The position numbers and the translations under genes were made by a program. A DNA stretch of 47,474 nt from Faecalibacterium sp. (GTDB lineage Bacteria > Bacillota > Clostridia > Oscillospirales > Ruminococcaceae): positions 1-47,474 of the forward strand of contig JAHHRL010000014.1 of assembly GCA_020025825.1 (NCBI GenBank). Reading direction: 5' to 3'. Below, one piece after another: positions 25,175 through 33,882 of the stretch. Positions within the stretch are counted from its first letter, which is position 1. Every line of letters starts with the position of its first letter. The notes beneath the pieces were generated by a model. The model was given only the letters and a program-made list of their open reading frames with translations. It did no database searches and was not told the origin of the DNA.

Positions 25175-26410
25175 ATGGCGGAAGAAGTAAAGAAAACACG
25201 GCCCGCACCGGACCCCAATTCAGCTGCTTACAAACTGAATCAGATTGTAGCACGCCATTACAAGGAGGTAGCGGAGGCAAAAGCACGTGGCGAAAAGATT
25301 GGCTGGTGTGCAAGTAACTTCCCACAGGAAATTTTCCAGACCCTCGGCGTAAAGGTTTGCTACCCGGAAAACCAGGCTGCTGCAATTGCTGCACGTGGCG
25401 GTGGCGAGAGAATGTGCTCCGAGAGTGAGATGGAGGGCTATTCTAACGATATTTGTGCATACGCACGTATCAGCCTCGCTTACATGAAGGACAAGGAAAT
25501 TCCTGAACAGAATATGCCTCAGCCTGACTTTGTGCTGTGCTGCAACAACATTTGCAACTGCATGATCAAGTGGTACGAGAATATCGCAAAGGAATTGAAC
25601 ATTCCTATGATTTTGATTGATATTCCCTTTAACCCTGATTACGAAGTTTCTCAGGAGCAGATCGACTACGTTTCCGGTCAGTTCCGTGCTGCAATCAAGC
25701 AGCTGGAGGAAATTACCGGCAAGAAGTGGGACGAGGAGCGCTTCAAGGAAGTGTGCGCAATTTCTAACCGTACCAGCCGTGCATGGCTGGAGGCTACTTC
25801 GTACACCAAGTACGACCCCTCTCCGCTGAACGGCTTTGACCTGCTGAACCACATGGCTGTTGCTGTTTGTGCACGTGGTACTGTGGAAGCAGCTGAAGCT
25901 TTTGAAACCCTGCTGAAGGAATACAAGCAGGCAGTTAAGGATGGTACCTCTACTTACCGTGGTGAGCAAAAGTACCGCATTATGTTCGAGGGTATCGCTT
26001 GCTGGCCTCACCTGAGAGTTACCTCCAGAGGTCTGCGTGACCGTGGCATGAACATGGTCGCAACCATTTATGCTGACGCATTTGGCTTGCTGTACGACGA
26101 CTTCGAAGGCATGATCCGCTGCTACTGCTCTGTGCCTAACGCTGTTAACCTGGAAAAGGCACGTGACAATCGTGTGGATATCGCTAAGAGAACCAATGCA
26201 GAAGGCCTGCTGGTACATACAAACCGCAGCTGCAAGCTGTGGAGCGGCTTTATGTACGAGATGAGCAAGCAAATCGGCGAGAAGTGCAATATTCCTGTAG
26301 TTTCCTTCGACGGTGACCAGGCTGACCCGCGTAACTTCTCCGAGGCACAGTACAACACCCGCTTGGATGGCCTGATGGAAACAATGGATGCTCAAAAGGG
26401 AGGTAACTAA
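25175..26410 (+). CDS. 2-hydroxyacyl-CoA dehydratase alpha subunit (HadB/FldB-like)
   Basis: A 411-residue subunit of the oxygen-sensitive radical enzyme that removes water from (R)-2-hydroxyacyl-CoA. It belongs to the HGD-D family; conserved cysteines suited to [4Fe-4S] ligation are in GWCASNFPQE, ERMCSESEMEG and VLCCNNICNCM. The ATG at 25175 follows AAGGAGG. Codon use is strongly biased towards C-ending codons, unlike the flanking activator and ligase genes, which suggests high expression. The exact substrate (leucine- or aromatic-derived) cannot be assigned from motifs alone. Confidence 0.94.
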   Translation: MAEEVKKTRPAPDPNSAAYKLNQIVARHYKEVAEAKARGEKIGWCASNFPQEIFQTLGVKVCYPENQAAAIAARGGGERMCSESEMEGYSNDICAYARISLAYMKDKEIPEQNMPQPDFVLCCNNICNCMIKWYENIAKELNIPMILIDIPFNPDYEVSQEQIDYVSGQFRAAIKQLEEITGKKWDEERFKEVCAISNRTSRAWLEATSYTKYDPSPLNGFDLLNHMAVAVCARGTVEAAEAFETLLKEYKQAVKDGTSTYRGEQKYRIMFEGIACWPHLRVTSRGLRDRGMNMVATIYADAFGLLYDDFEGMIRCYCSVPNAVNLEKARDNRVDIAKRTNAEGLLVHTNRSCKLWSGFMYEMSKQIGEKCNIPVVSFDGDQADPRNFSEAQYNTRLDGLMETMDAQKGGN

Positions 26411-26412
26411 TC

Positions 26413-27537
26413 ATGGCCAATAAAACAGAACTTTTGGAAGCTTTTCATAAAGTTGCTACCAATCCCGCTGCACAGTTGAAGAAATACACTGATGCAGGAC
26501 TTAAAGTGGTAGGTTGCGTGCCTGTTTACACCCCTGAGGAAATTATCCACTCTATGGGTGCTGTACCCATGGGCGTTTGGGGCGCAGATACCGAGCTGAA
26601 GGAGTCTAAGCAGTATTTCCCCGCATTTATCTGCTCCATTATGCAGTCCGTCTTGGAGCTGGGCATGCGTGGTACTTACAATGGCATTTCCGCACTGGTA
26701 ATTCCCAGCTTGTGTGACTCTTTGAAGTGCCTGGGCCAGAACTGGAAATATGCAGTGCCCGGCATTCCCTTTATCCCCATGACTTACCCGCAGAACCGTA
26801 ACAATGAGGTCGGTTTCCAGTTTGTTAAGGCTGGCTACAACCGTGTAATTGCTGATTTGGAAAAGGCAACTGGTCTGCATTTTGATGATGCTGAGCTGGC
26901 AAAGAGCAATGAGGTGTACAATCACCACAATGCTTTGATGCGCAAGGTCAGCAAGCTGCTGGCTGATCACCCTGAAATTACTGCTGAACAGCGCAGCGAC
27001 ATCTTTAAGAGCGCAACCTTTATGCGCAAGGAAGAGCACAGCGAGCTGGTAGAACAGCTGATTGCTGCTTTGGAAGCTGAGCCGGCTGCAACCGGTAAGA
27101 AGATTCGCATCGTGACCAGCGGTATTTTGGCAGACAGCCCCAGCCTGTTGGCAATTTTGGACGAGAACAACATGCAGGTTGTAGCAGACGATGTGGCTGC
27201 AGAAAGCCGCCAGTATCGTACCGACATTCCGCAGGCAGACACCGCTCTGGATGCTTTGTGCCGCAAGTTCTGCGCTATGGGTAACTGCAGCGTTCTGTAT
27301 GATGCAGATAAGACCCGTGCAGACCTGATTGTGCAGATGGCTAAGGAACAGAAGGCAGACGGCGTTTTGGTTGTCCTGACCAAGTTCTGCGACCCGGAAG
27401 AGTTTGACTACGTGCCGATTAAGCATGCATGTGAAGCTGCTGGAATTCCTCAGTTGCTGATTGAAGTTGACCGTCAGATGAATAACTACGAGCAGGCAAA
27501 GACAGCACTGCTTACCTTTAAGGAAATGCTTTCCTGA
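26413..27537 (+). CDS. 2-hydroxyacyl-CoA dehydratase beta subunit (HadC/FldC-like)
   Basis: A 374-residue partner subunit that starts 2 bases after the alpha subunit stop (TAA-TC-ATG), so the two are translationally coupled. HGD-D family features include VYTPEEIIHSMGAVPMGVWG near residue 40, Cys in FICSIMQSVLELG and ALVIPSLCDSLKCLG, and KFCDPEEFDY near the C-terminus. Together with the alpha subunit it should form the heterodimer that carries the iron-sulphur cluster(s) and forms the ketyl radical intermediate. Confidence 0.94.
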   Translation: MANKTELLEAFHKVATNPAAQLKKYTDAGLKVVGCVPVYTPEEIIHSMGAVPMGVWGADTELKESKQYFPAFICSIMQSVLELGMRGTYNGISALVIPSLCDSLKCLGQNWKYAVPGIPFIPMTYPQNRNNEVGFQFVKAGYNRVIADLEKATGLHFDDAELAKSNEVYNHHNALMRKVSKLLADHPEITAEQRSDIFKSATFMRKEEHSELVEQLIAALEAEPAATGKKIRIVTSGILADSPSLLAILDENNMQVVADDVAAESRQYRTDIPQADTALDALCRKFCAMGNCSVLYDADKTRADLIVQMAKEQKADGVLVVLTKFCDPEEFDYVPIKHACEAAGIPQLLIEVDRQMNNYEQAKTALLTFKEMLS

Positions 27538-27594
27538 TAGGGTAGATGAAGTAAGTTGACGGCTTGGCTGCCAGCAAAATAAGGAGTGTCATGC

Positions 27595-29196
27595 ATGCTT
27601 AATCAGACGATTGGCGATTGCCTGACTTGGCGAGGAAATTTGACACCGGAGCGGCCTGCCGCCACTTATGAAACAGCAGGGTACACATGGCGTCAGATGG
27701 ATGAAATATCTGATTACCTCGCAGTATGGTTTTTGCACCGTGGCATCAAAAAAGGAAGCCACGTTGGCATATGGGGCGTAAACAGCCTGAGCTGGCTGGT
27801 TCACTTTTTTGCGTTAGAAAAAATCGGAGCAATACCGGTACTGCTCAATATCTGCTACCAACAGGCTGAGCTACAAGATGTTTTAGCCTATGCGGATGTT
27901 GAAATTCTTTGCCGAGGAATTCGTTGCAAAAAGAGGGACTACGCTGCGGTTGTAGACCATTTAGATTATTCTAAACTGCCAAAGTTACGAGAAATCATCG
28001 AAATGGAAGTACCGCAGCAAAGTCCTTGGCTGCAAAATGAAGATGTGCTCAAGTTGAGCGACGAAGACCAAGCACTTTTGCAAAAAGCACGTGCACTGGT
28101 TACACCGCAAGATGTGGCTTGTATCATGTTTACGTCGGGCACAACGGCCCGGGCCAAAGGCGTTATGCTGACGCACGTCAATTTGATAAATAATGCTTTA
28201 GCGCACAGCAGTGCAATGCATTGGACGGAACAAGACAAATTATGTGTATGTGTTCCCATGTTCCATTGCTTTGGAATTACCGCATCGGTTTTGGCGGCAA
28301 TGCATTGCGGAGCTGCGCTGCAGCTAGTCAAATATTATAGCAGCCATGAGGTACTTCGCACTATTGAAAAATATCGTTGCACCGTTTTAAGCGGTGTGCC
28401 ATCAATGTTCTTGGCATTGTTGCATAATAAAGACTTTGAAAATCACGACCTCTCTAGCCTGAAAAGCGGAATTATCGCTGGTTCTGCGGTGTCGGCGGCT
28501 GATTATCACTTTATTTGTGAAAAATTAGACATCGATAAGCTGCAGCCGGCATATGGGCAGACAGAATCTTCGCCTTGTATCGCAATGGCACAATGGGAAG
28601 ATGATATTTCTCACAAGGCTGGTTCGGTAGGAAGAGCAATCCCTAATGTAGAGCTGTGTATATGGGATAATCAGAAGAATATCCCGATTACAGAGCCAAG
28701 ACGCAGCGGAGAAATCCGGGCGCGGGGATACAACATAATGAAAGGGTATTACAAACTGCCGGAGGTTACAGCACAAACCATTACTGAGGATGGCTGGCTG
28801 AGAACCGGTGATATGGGATACCTTGATGAAGATGGATATCTGTTCATTACAGACCGCATCAAAGAGATTATTATCCGTGGCGGAGAAAATATTTCCCCTG
28901 CGGAAGTTGAGCAATGTATTGCAACATTAGATGAAGTACAGGAAGTTCATGTTATAGGACTTCCGGTAGAGGTGATGCAGGAACAAGTAGTTGCGTGCAT
29001 CCACTGTAAACCTGAAGCAAAGTTATCACCAGAAGTTGTGCGTCAGTACGCCGGAGAGCGGCTTGCTGATTATAAAGTGCCACAGGAAGTTGTATTCATG
29101 GATGAGTTCCCGCTAACAGGCAGCGGTAAAGTTGACCGACACGCTTTGAAAGCGGCAGCTCAAAGACTGGTAATACAGCAGAAAAACGGAAGATGA
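27595..29196 (+). CDS. AMP-forming acyl-CoA ligase
   Basis: A 533-residue ANL-family ligase that joins a carboxylic acid to CoA with ATP. Motifs: phosphate loop IMFTSGTTARAKGVMLTH, AYGQTESSP, the hinge region GWLRTGDMGYLDEDGY, RIKEIIIRGGENISP and the catalytic Lys in LTGSGKVDR near the C-terminus. The start is ATG 27595, 8 bases after AAGGAG; the GTG at 27586 is inside that site. Inside the dehydratase operon it probably primes the pathway by making the first acyl-CoA, comparable with FldL of aromatic fermenters. Codon use is less biased than in its neighbours, suggesting lower expression. Confidence 0.92.
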   Translation: MLNQTIGDCLTWRGNLTPERPAATYETAGYTWRQMDEISDYLAVWFLHRGIKKGSHVGIWGVNSLSWLVHFFALEKIGAIPVLLNICYQQAELQDVLAYADVEILCRGIRCKKRDYAAVVDHLDYSKLPKLREIIEMEVPQQSPWLQNEDVLKLSDEDQALLQKARALVTPQDVACIMFTSGTTARAKGVMLTHVNLINNALAHSSAMHWTEQDKLCVCVPMFHCFGITASVLAAMHCGAALQLVKYYSSHEVLRTIEKYRCTVLSGVPSMFLALLHNKDFENHDLSSLKSGIIAGSAVSAADYHFICEKLDIDKLQPAYGQTESSPCIAMAQWEDDISHKAGSVGRAIPNVELCIWDNQKNIPITEPRRSGEIRARGYNIMKGYYKLPEVTAQTITEDGWLRTGDMGYLDEDGYLFITDRIKEIIIRGGENISPAEVEQCIATLDEVQEVHVIGLPVEVMQEQVVACIHCKPEAKLSPEVVRQYAGERLADYKVPQEVVFMDEFPLTGSGKVDRHALKAAAQRLVIQQKNGR

Positions 29197-29228
29197 CCGG
29201 CTATTTGAATCCAAGGAGGATAAAAAAT

Positions 29229-30368
29229 ATGTTTTTAAATGAACAACACGAAATGCTGCGCAAGCTCGTGCGCAAATTTGCGGAAACCGAGCTGACCAGC
29301 GAAATTCTGGACGCTGTTGATCAGGGCGAAATCGAGTATCCGCAGGAAATTCTGGACAAGATGGCAGCTTGTGGATTCTTTGGTGTAAAGGTCCCTCGTG
29401 AGTACGGCGGCATGGGTGCTGACGTTCGCAGCTATTTGGTTATGGCTGAAGAGTTTGCACGTGTAAGCCCCGTATCTTGCATTTGGGCATTGACACCCAA
29501 CAGCTTGGGCGGTGGCCCGCTGCTGCTGTCCGGTACCGAGGAGCAGAAGAAGAAGTATCTGCCTGAGATTATTCAGGGCAAAAAGAAGATTTGCTTTGCT
29601 CTGACTGAGCCCGGTGCAGGTTCCGACGCAGGCGGTATGACTACTACTGCTGTGCTGGAAGGCGACCACTATGTGCTGAATGGCCGTAAGTGCTTCATTA
29701 CTGAGGCTCCTGTTGCGGACTATGCAGTTGTTTACGCAAAGACCGATATGAGCAAGGGTACCCGTGGTATTTCTGCGTTCATCGTTGATATGAAGACTCC
29801 CGGTGTGTCTGTTGGTAAGCCCGAACACAAGATGGGTGTTATCGGCTGCCCCACAGGCGATATCGTTCTGGAAGATGTTATCATCCCCAAGGAGAACTTG
29901 CTGGGTGAAGAAGGCAAGGGCTTTGTTAACGCAATGCAGACTTTGGACGTCGGCCGTTTGGGCGTTGCAGGTCAGTCTTTGGGCGTTGCTCAGGCTTGCT
30001 TGGAAGAGTCCATCAAGTACGCTAAGGAGCGTAAGCAGTTTGGTAAGCCCATCTGCAAGAACCAGGGCATCAGCTTTATGCTGGCTGAAATGGCAACCAA
30101 GCTGGAAGCAGCTCGCCTGCTGGCATACAAGGCTGCATATTTGATTGATACGCATCAGGATGCTACCAAGGCAGCTTCTATGGCTAAGTATTTCTGTGCA
30201 GAAACTTGTAATGAAATTGCTGCTAAGGCAGTACAGATTCATGGTGGTTACGGATTTATCAAGGACTACAAGGTAGAGCGTATGTACCGCGACTGTCGTG
30301 TATTTACCATCTACGAAGGTAGTAGCCAGGTACAGCAGATGGTCATTGCAGGCCAGCTGTTGAAATAA
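29229..30368 (+). CDS. Acyl-CoA dehydrogenase (enoyl-CoA reductase of the pathway, AcdA/AcdB-like)
   Basis: A 379-residue flavoprotein of normal length. It has the FAD-binding signature CFALTEPGAGSDAGG, the second signature QIHGGYGFIKDYKVER and the catalytic-base region YEGSSQVQQ (Glu). In this setting it would reduce the 2-enoyl-CoA made by the dehydratase, with electrons from EtfAB. The ATG at 29229 follows CAAGGAGG, 32 bases after the ligase stop; the frame open from 29193 overlaps the ligase. Codon use is highly biased. Confidence 0.94.
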   Translation: MFLNEQHEMLRKLVRKFAETELTSEILDAVDQGEIEYPQEILDKMAACGFFGVKVPREYGGMGADVRSYLVMAEEFARVSPVSCIWALTPNSLGGGPLLLSGTEEQKKKYLPEIIQGKKKICFALTEPGAGSDAGGMTTTAVLEGDHYVLNGRKCFITEAPVADYAVVYAKTDMSKGTRGISAFIVDMKTPGVSVGKPEHKMGVIGCPTGDIVLEDVIIPKENLLGEEGKGFVNAMQTLDVGRLGVAGQSLGVAQACLEESIKYAKERKQFGKPICKNQGISFMLAEMATKLEAARLLAYKAAYLIDTHQDATKAASMAKYFCAETCNEIAAKAVQIHGGYGFIKDYKVERMYRDCRVFTIYEGSSQVQQMVIAGQLLK

Positions 30369-30389
30369 TCCGGAAAGGGGAACAAGATA

Positions 30390-31178
30390 ATGAAAATTTT
30401 GGTTTGTGCAAAACAGGTGCCTGATACAAATGAGGTTAAGATCGACCCTGTAAAAGGTACTTTGATTCGTGATGGCGTGCCCTCTATCCTGAATCCGGAC
30501 GATGCAAATGCGCTGGAAGCTGCTCTGCAGATTAAGGATAAGAACCCTGACACTAAGGTCAGCGTTATTTCCATGGGACCTCCGCAGGCATGCGAAATGC
30601 TGCGTGAGTGCATGGCAATGGGTGCGGATGATGCATACTTGCTGTCCAGCCGTGTGTTCGGTGGTGCAGATACCTGCGCAACTTCTACAACTATCGCAGC
30701 TGGTATTGCTAAGGTAGCTGACTACGATATCATCTTTGCTGGCCGTCAGGCAATCGATGGTGATACCGCACAGGTTGGCCCGCAGGTTGCTCAGCGTTTG
30801 GGCCTGCCTGTTGTAACTTACGTACAGGCTGTGCGTGAGATTCGTGAGCACTCCATTGTGGTTGAGCGCCAGATGGAAGATGGCTACGAAGTAATCGAGT
30901 GCGCAACTCCCTGCGTGCTTACCTGCGTTAAGGAGCTGAACACTCCTCGTTATATGACGGTAAGCGGCATTGTGGATGCTTATAAGAAGGACATCACAAT
31001 TTGGAACGAAAAGGATGTAGAGCTTGAACCGGCAGATTGTGGCCTGCGTGCTAGCCCGACTCAGGTTTTCCGCAGCTTTACTCCTCCTCAGAAGGGTAAG
31101 GGCGAGATGTTGACCGGCAGCGTTAGCGAGATGGCTGCATCTCTTGTTGCTAAACTAGAAGAGAAACATGCGCTGTAA
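30390..31178 (+). CDS. etfB: Electron transfer flavoprotein beta subunit
   Basis: A 262-residue ETF beta subunit. The N-terminal KQVPDTNEVKIDP and the stretch GVPSILNPDDANALEAAL are the form seen in NADH-dependent, bifurcating-type ETFs, and GRQAIDGDTAQVGPQVAQRL is the nucleotide-binding region. It follows the dehydrogenase by 21 bases with GGAAAGGGG as ribosome-binding site, and should pass electrons from NADH to the dehydrogenase together with EtfA. Confidence 0.95.
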   Translation: MKILVCAKQVPDTNEVKIDPVKGTLIRDGVPSILNPDDANALEAALQIKDKNPDTKVSVISMGPPQACEMLRECMAMGADDAYLLSSRVFGGADTCATSTTIAAGIAKVADYDIIFAGRQAIDGDTAQVGPQVAQRLGLPVVTYVQAVREIREHSIVVERQMEDGYEVIECATPCVLTCVKELNTPRYMTVSGIVDAYKKDITIWNEKDVELEPADCGLRASPTQVFRSFTPPQKGKGEMLTGSVSEMAASLVAKLEEKHAL

Positions 31179-31199
31179 TGCGGAAAGGATGAAACGGAA

Positions 31200-32384
31200 A
31201 TGGCAATCAAGGTAATTAAAGATAAATGCAAAGGCTGCTCTATTTGCGTTAAGAACTGCCCGTTTTCAGCAATCACTTTAGAGAATAAAGTAGCTGTTAT
31301 CGGTAGTGCTTGCACCGGTTGTGGCGTATGTGTTGAGAAGTGCCCGTTTAAGGCAATCGAAAAGGTAGAGGAAGAAAAGAAGGGCGCAGTAGACGTTCAC
31401 CAGTATCATGGTGTTTGGGTATTTGCTGAGCAGCGTGAAGGCAAGCTGATGGGCGTTGTTACCGAGCTGCTGGGCGAAGGCAAGAAGCTGGCTGCTGAGA
31501 TTGGCTGCGAGCTGTGCGCTGTTCTGTGCGGTCACAATGTAGAAAACCTGACCGATGAGCTGATTGCTTACGGTGCTGAAAAGGTATATCTGGCTGACGC
31601 TCCTGAGCTGGCTAACTACACCACTGATGGTTACAGCAAGGTGATTATGGAAGCTATCACCCAGTATAAGCCCGAAATCGTTCTGTTGGGTGCTACCCAT
31701 ATCGGCCGTGACTTGGGTCCCTGCCTGGCAGTACAGTGCAACACCGGTCTGACCGCAGACTGCACTCGTCTGGAAATCAACCCCGAAAACAAGGGCATTA
31801 TGCAGACTCGTCCCGCATTTGGCGGCAACTTGATGGCTACCATCGTGTGCCCCAACCACAGACCTCAGATGTCTACCGTGCGCCCCGGTGTTATGACCAA
31901 GGCAGAGCGTGATGACAGCCGTAAGGGTGAAGTTGTCCGTTTGACTCCTTCCTTTGCTGAAGGCGATATCCGCCAGAAGGTTCTGGAAATCGTAAAGAAT
32001 GCAACCGAGCAGGTTAGCCTGACCGACGCTGACGTGATTGTTGCCGGTGGCTTGGGCTTGGGCAATGCAGAGGGCTTTGACTTGCTGAAGAAGCTGGCAG
32101 ACCGTTTGGGCGGTACCGTTGCAGCATCTCGTGCAGCTGTCGACGCTGGTTGGATTGACCACGCTTATCAGATTGGCCAGACTGGTACAACCGTTAAGCC
32201 TCGCCTGTACTTTGCATGCGGCATTTCCGGTGCAATTCAGCACGTGGCTGGTATGCAGAACTCTGACTACATTATCGCAATCAACAAGAATGAGAATGCT
32301 CCCATTTTTGAGGTAGCTGATTACGGTATCGTAGGCGATTTGTACAAGGTTATTCCGGCAATTTTGGACGCATTGGGCGAATAA
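31200..32384 (+). CDS. etfA: Electron transfer flavoprotein alpha subunit with N-terminal ferredoxin domain
   Basis: A 394-residue subunit. Residues 1-60 form a two-[4Fe-4S] ferredoxin domain (Cys 10, 13, 16, 20 and 38, 41, 44, 48), followed by the ETF alpha domain. The C-terminal FAD domain has RPQMSTVRPGVM, SRAAVDAGW, QIGQTGTTVKP and HVAGMQNSDYIIAINKN. ETF alpha proteins with this ferredoxin domain occur in complexes such as caffeyl-CoA reductase, which couples enoyl-CoA reduction to ferredoxin reduction. A bifurcating role is therefore plausible but not proved by sequence. Confidence 0.95.
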   Translation: MAIKVIKDKCKGCSICVKNCPFSAITLENKVAVIGSACTGCGVCVEKCPFKAIEKVEEEKKGAVDVHQYHGVWVFAEQREGKLMGVVTELLGEGKKLAAEIGCELCAVLCGHNVENLTDELIAYGAEKVYLADAPELANYTTDGYSKVIMEAITQYKPEIVLLGATHIGRDLGPCLAVQCNTGLTADCTRLEINPENKGIMQTRPAFGGNLMATIVCPNHRPQMSTVRPGVMTKAERDDSRKGEVVRLTPSFAEGDIRQKVLEIVKNATEQVSLTDADVIVAGGLGLGNAEGFDLLKKLADRLGGTVAASRAAVDAGWIDHAYQIGQTGTTVKPRLYFACGISGAIQHVAGMQNSDYIIAINKNENAPIFEVADYGIVGDLYKVIPAILDALGE

Positions 32385-32435
32385 AAGTCCAACAATAGAT
32401 AGAAGAAATCATGAGAATGAAGGAGGTTCCTTGTC

Positions 32436-33680
32436 ATGAGTGAAAAGAAACTGTTGAGTGGTGTGCGTGTAGTTGAGCTGGCAAACTTTATTGCAGCTGC
32501 AACCGCAGGCCGTTTTATGGCTGACTTGGGTGCTGACGTAATTAAGATTGAAGCAGCACAGGGCGATCCCCTGCGTTATACCGCACCTTCCGAAGGCCGT
32601 CCTCTGGATATGTATGAAAATACTACTTGGGAGCTGGAGAACGCTAACAAGCGCTGCATCTCCCTGAACCTGAAGACCCCTGAAGGTAAGGAAGCTTTCT
32701 TTAAGCTGCTGGAGACCGCTGATGTTCTGATTACTAACTGGCGTGTGCAGGCTTTGGCTCGTGCAGGCCTGGATTACGAGAGCCTGAAGACTCGTTTCCC
32801 CAAGCTGGTTTACGCACTGTGCACCGGTTACGGCGAGTTGGGCCCCGATAAGGACCTGCCCGGCTTTGACTTTACTGCATTCTTTGCACGTGGCGGCTAC
32901 CTGGAAACCCTGCGTCAGGCAGATTCTCGCCCCATGAACGTTGCTCCCGGTGTTGGCGACCATAACGTCGGCATGAACTTGGCAGCTGGTATTTTGGCTG
33001 CTTTGTACCATGCAAAGGTTACCGGCGAAGGCGAAAAGGTTGAGACCAGCCTGTTTGAAACTGCTGTGTTTAACATGGGCATGATGGTTCAGGCTGCTCA
33101 GTACACTGATGTTGGCCGCAAGTACCCCATCAACATTCGTGAAGCAGATAACCCCTGCAATGCAGCATTCAAGACCAAGGAAGGCCGCTACATTCAGATG
33201 TGCTTCCCCAACTATAACGTTTACTACAACAAGTTTATGGACGTGTTGGGCATGACTGACATGATCGATAACGAGCGTTATTACCCCATCCAGAACCTGC
33301 AGGCAAATGGCCTGGGCACCGAGCTGCACGATATGATTTGCAATCGTATGGTACAGGAAGATGCTGATTTCTGGATTGAGCGCCTGACAAAGGCTGACCT
33401 GCCGTTTGCAAAGGCACAGTCTTGGGAAGAAATCTTGGTGGATAAGCAGGCTTGGGCTAACGACTGCTTCTACACCATGAAGTACGATAACGGCAACGAG
33501 CGTACTCTGGTACGTCCTCCGGTACGTTTCCGTGAGATGGGCACCCCTGACTACGTACGTGGACCCATGATTGGTGAGAACGGCTGCGACATTATGCACG
33601 AGCTGGGCTACACCGACGAGCAGATCGCAAAGATGCGTGAGAGCGGCGCTCTGTACGTATGGGGCGACGAAAAGAAGTAA
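32436..33680 (+). CDS. Family III (CaiB/BaiF) CoA-transferase, HadA/FldA-like
   Basis: A 414-residue cytoplasmic enzyme that moves CoA from the reduced or unsaturated product to a fresh 2-hydroxy acid. The N-terminal LSGVRVVELANFIAAATAGR and ADLGADVIKIE are typical, and the catalytic Asp is probably Asp175 in PGVGDHNVG. The ATG at 32436 follows GAAGGAGG. It closes the operon, whereas in Clostridioides difficile hadA precedes hadI. No strong terminator follows, so the transporter may be partly co-transcribed. Confidence 0.93.
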   Translation: MSEKKLLSGVRVVELANFIAAATAGRFMADLGADVIKIEAAQGDPLRYTAPSEGRPLDMYENTTWELENANKRCISLNLKTPEGKEAFFKLLETADVLITNWRVQALARAGLDYESLKTRFPKLVYALCTGYGELGPDKDLPGFDFTAFFARGGYLETLRQADSRPMNVAPGVGDHNVGMNLAAGILAALYHAKVTGEGEKVETSLFETAVFNMGMMVQAAQYTDVGRKYPINIREADNPCNAAFKTKEGRYIQMCFPNYNVYYNKFMDVLGMTDMIDNERYYPIQNLQANGLGTELHDMICNRMVQEDADFWIERLTKADLPFAKAQSWEEILVDKQAWANDCFYTMKYDNGNERTLVRPPVRFREMGTPDYVRGPMIGENGCDIMHELGYTDEQIAKMRESGALYVWGDEKK

Positions 33681-33819
33681 TTTTGCTAGAAATCCTATAA
33701 TTCCTAATGTCCAAAATTTTTGTTGGCAAAAGTATAAAGTACATCAAAAAAGAGGAAGAATTGTTCATTAGCTGAAAAGTATTACCAGATAAGATTGCAA
33801 TACACTTGTTTGTGGTGCT

Positions 33820-33850
33820 TTGCGGCGAGCCCTTGGAGAGGGGCTATAAT
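33820..33850 (+). promoter_or_regulatory. Candidate promoter of the YkvI-like transporter
   Basis: A TATAAT (33845-33850) lies 33 bases before the ATG with TTGCGG (33820-33825) as a possible -35 at a long 19-base spacing. An AGCCC/GGGCT inverted repeat (about 33829-33846) overlaps the spacer and -10 and could be an operator. Confidence 0.5.
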
Positions 33851-33882
33851 CACTACTACTTTAAATGAAGGAATAATGTATT

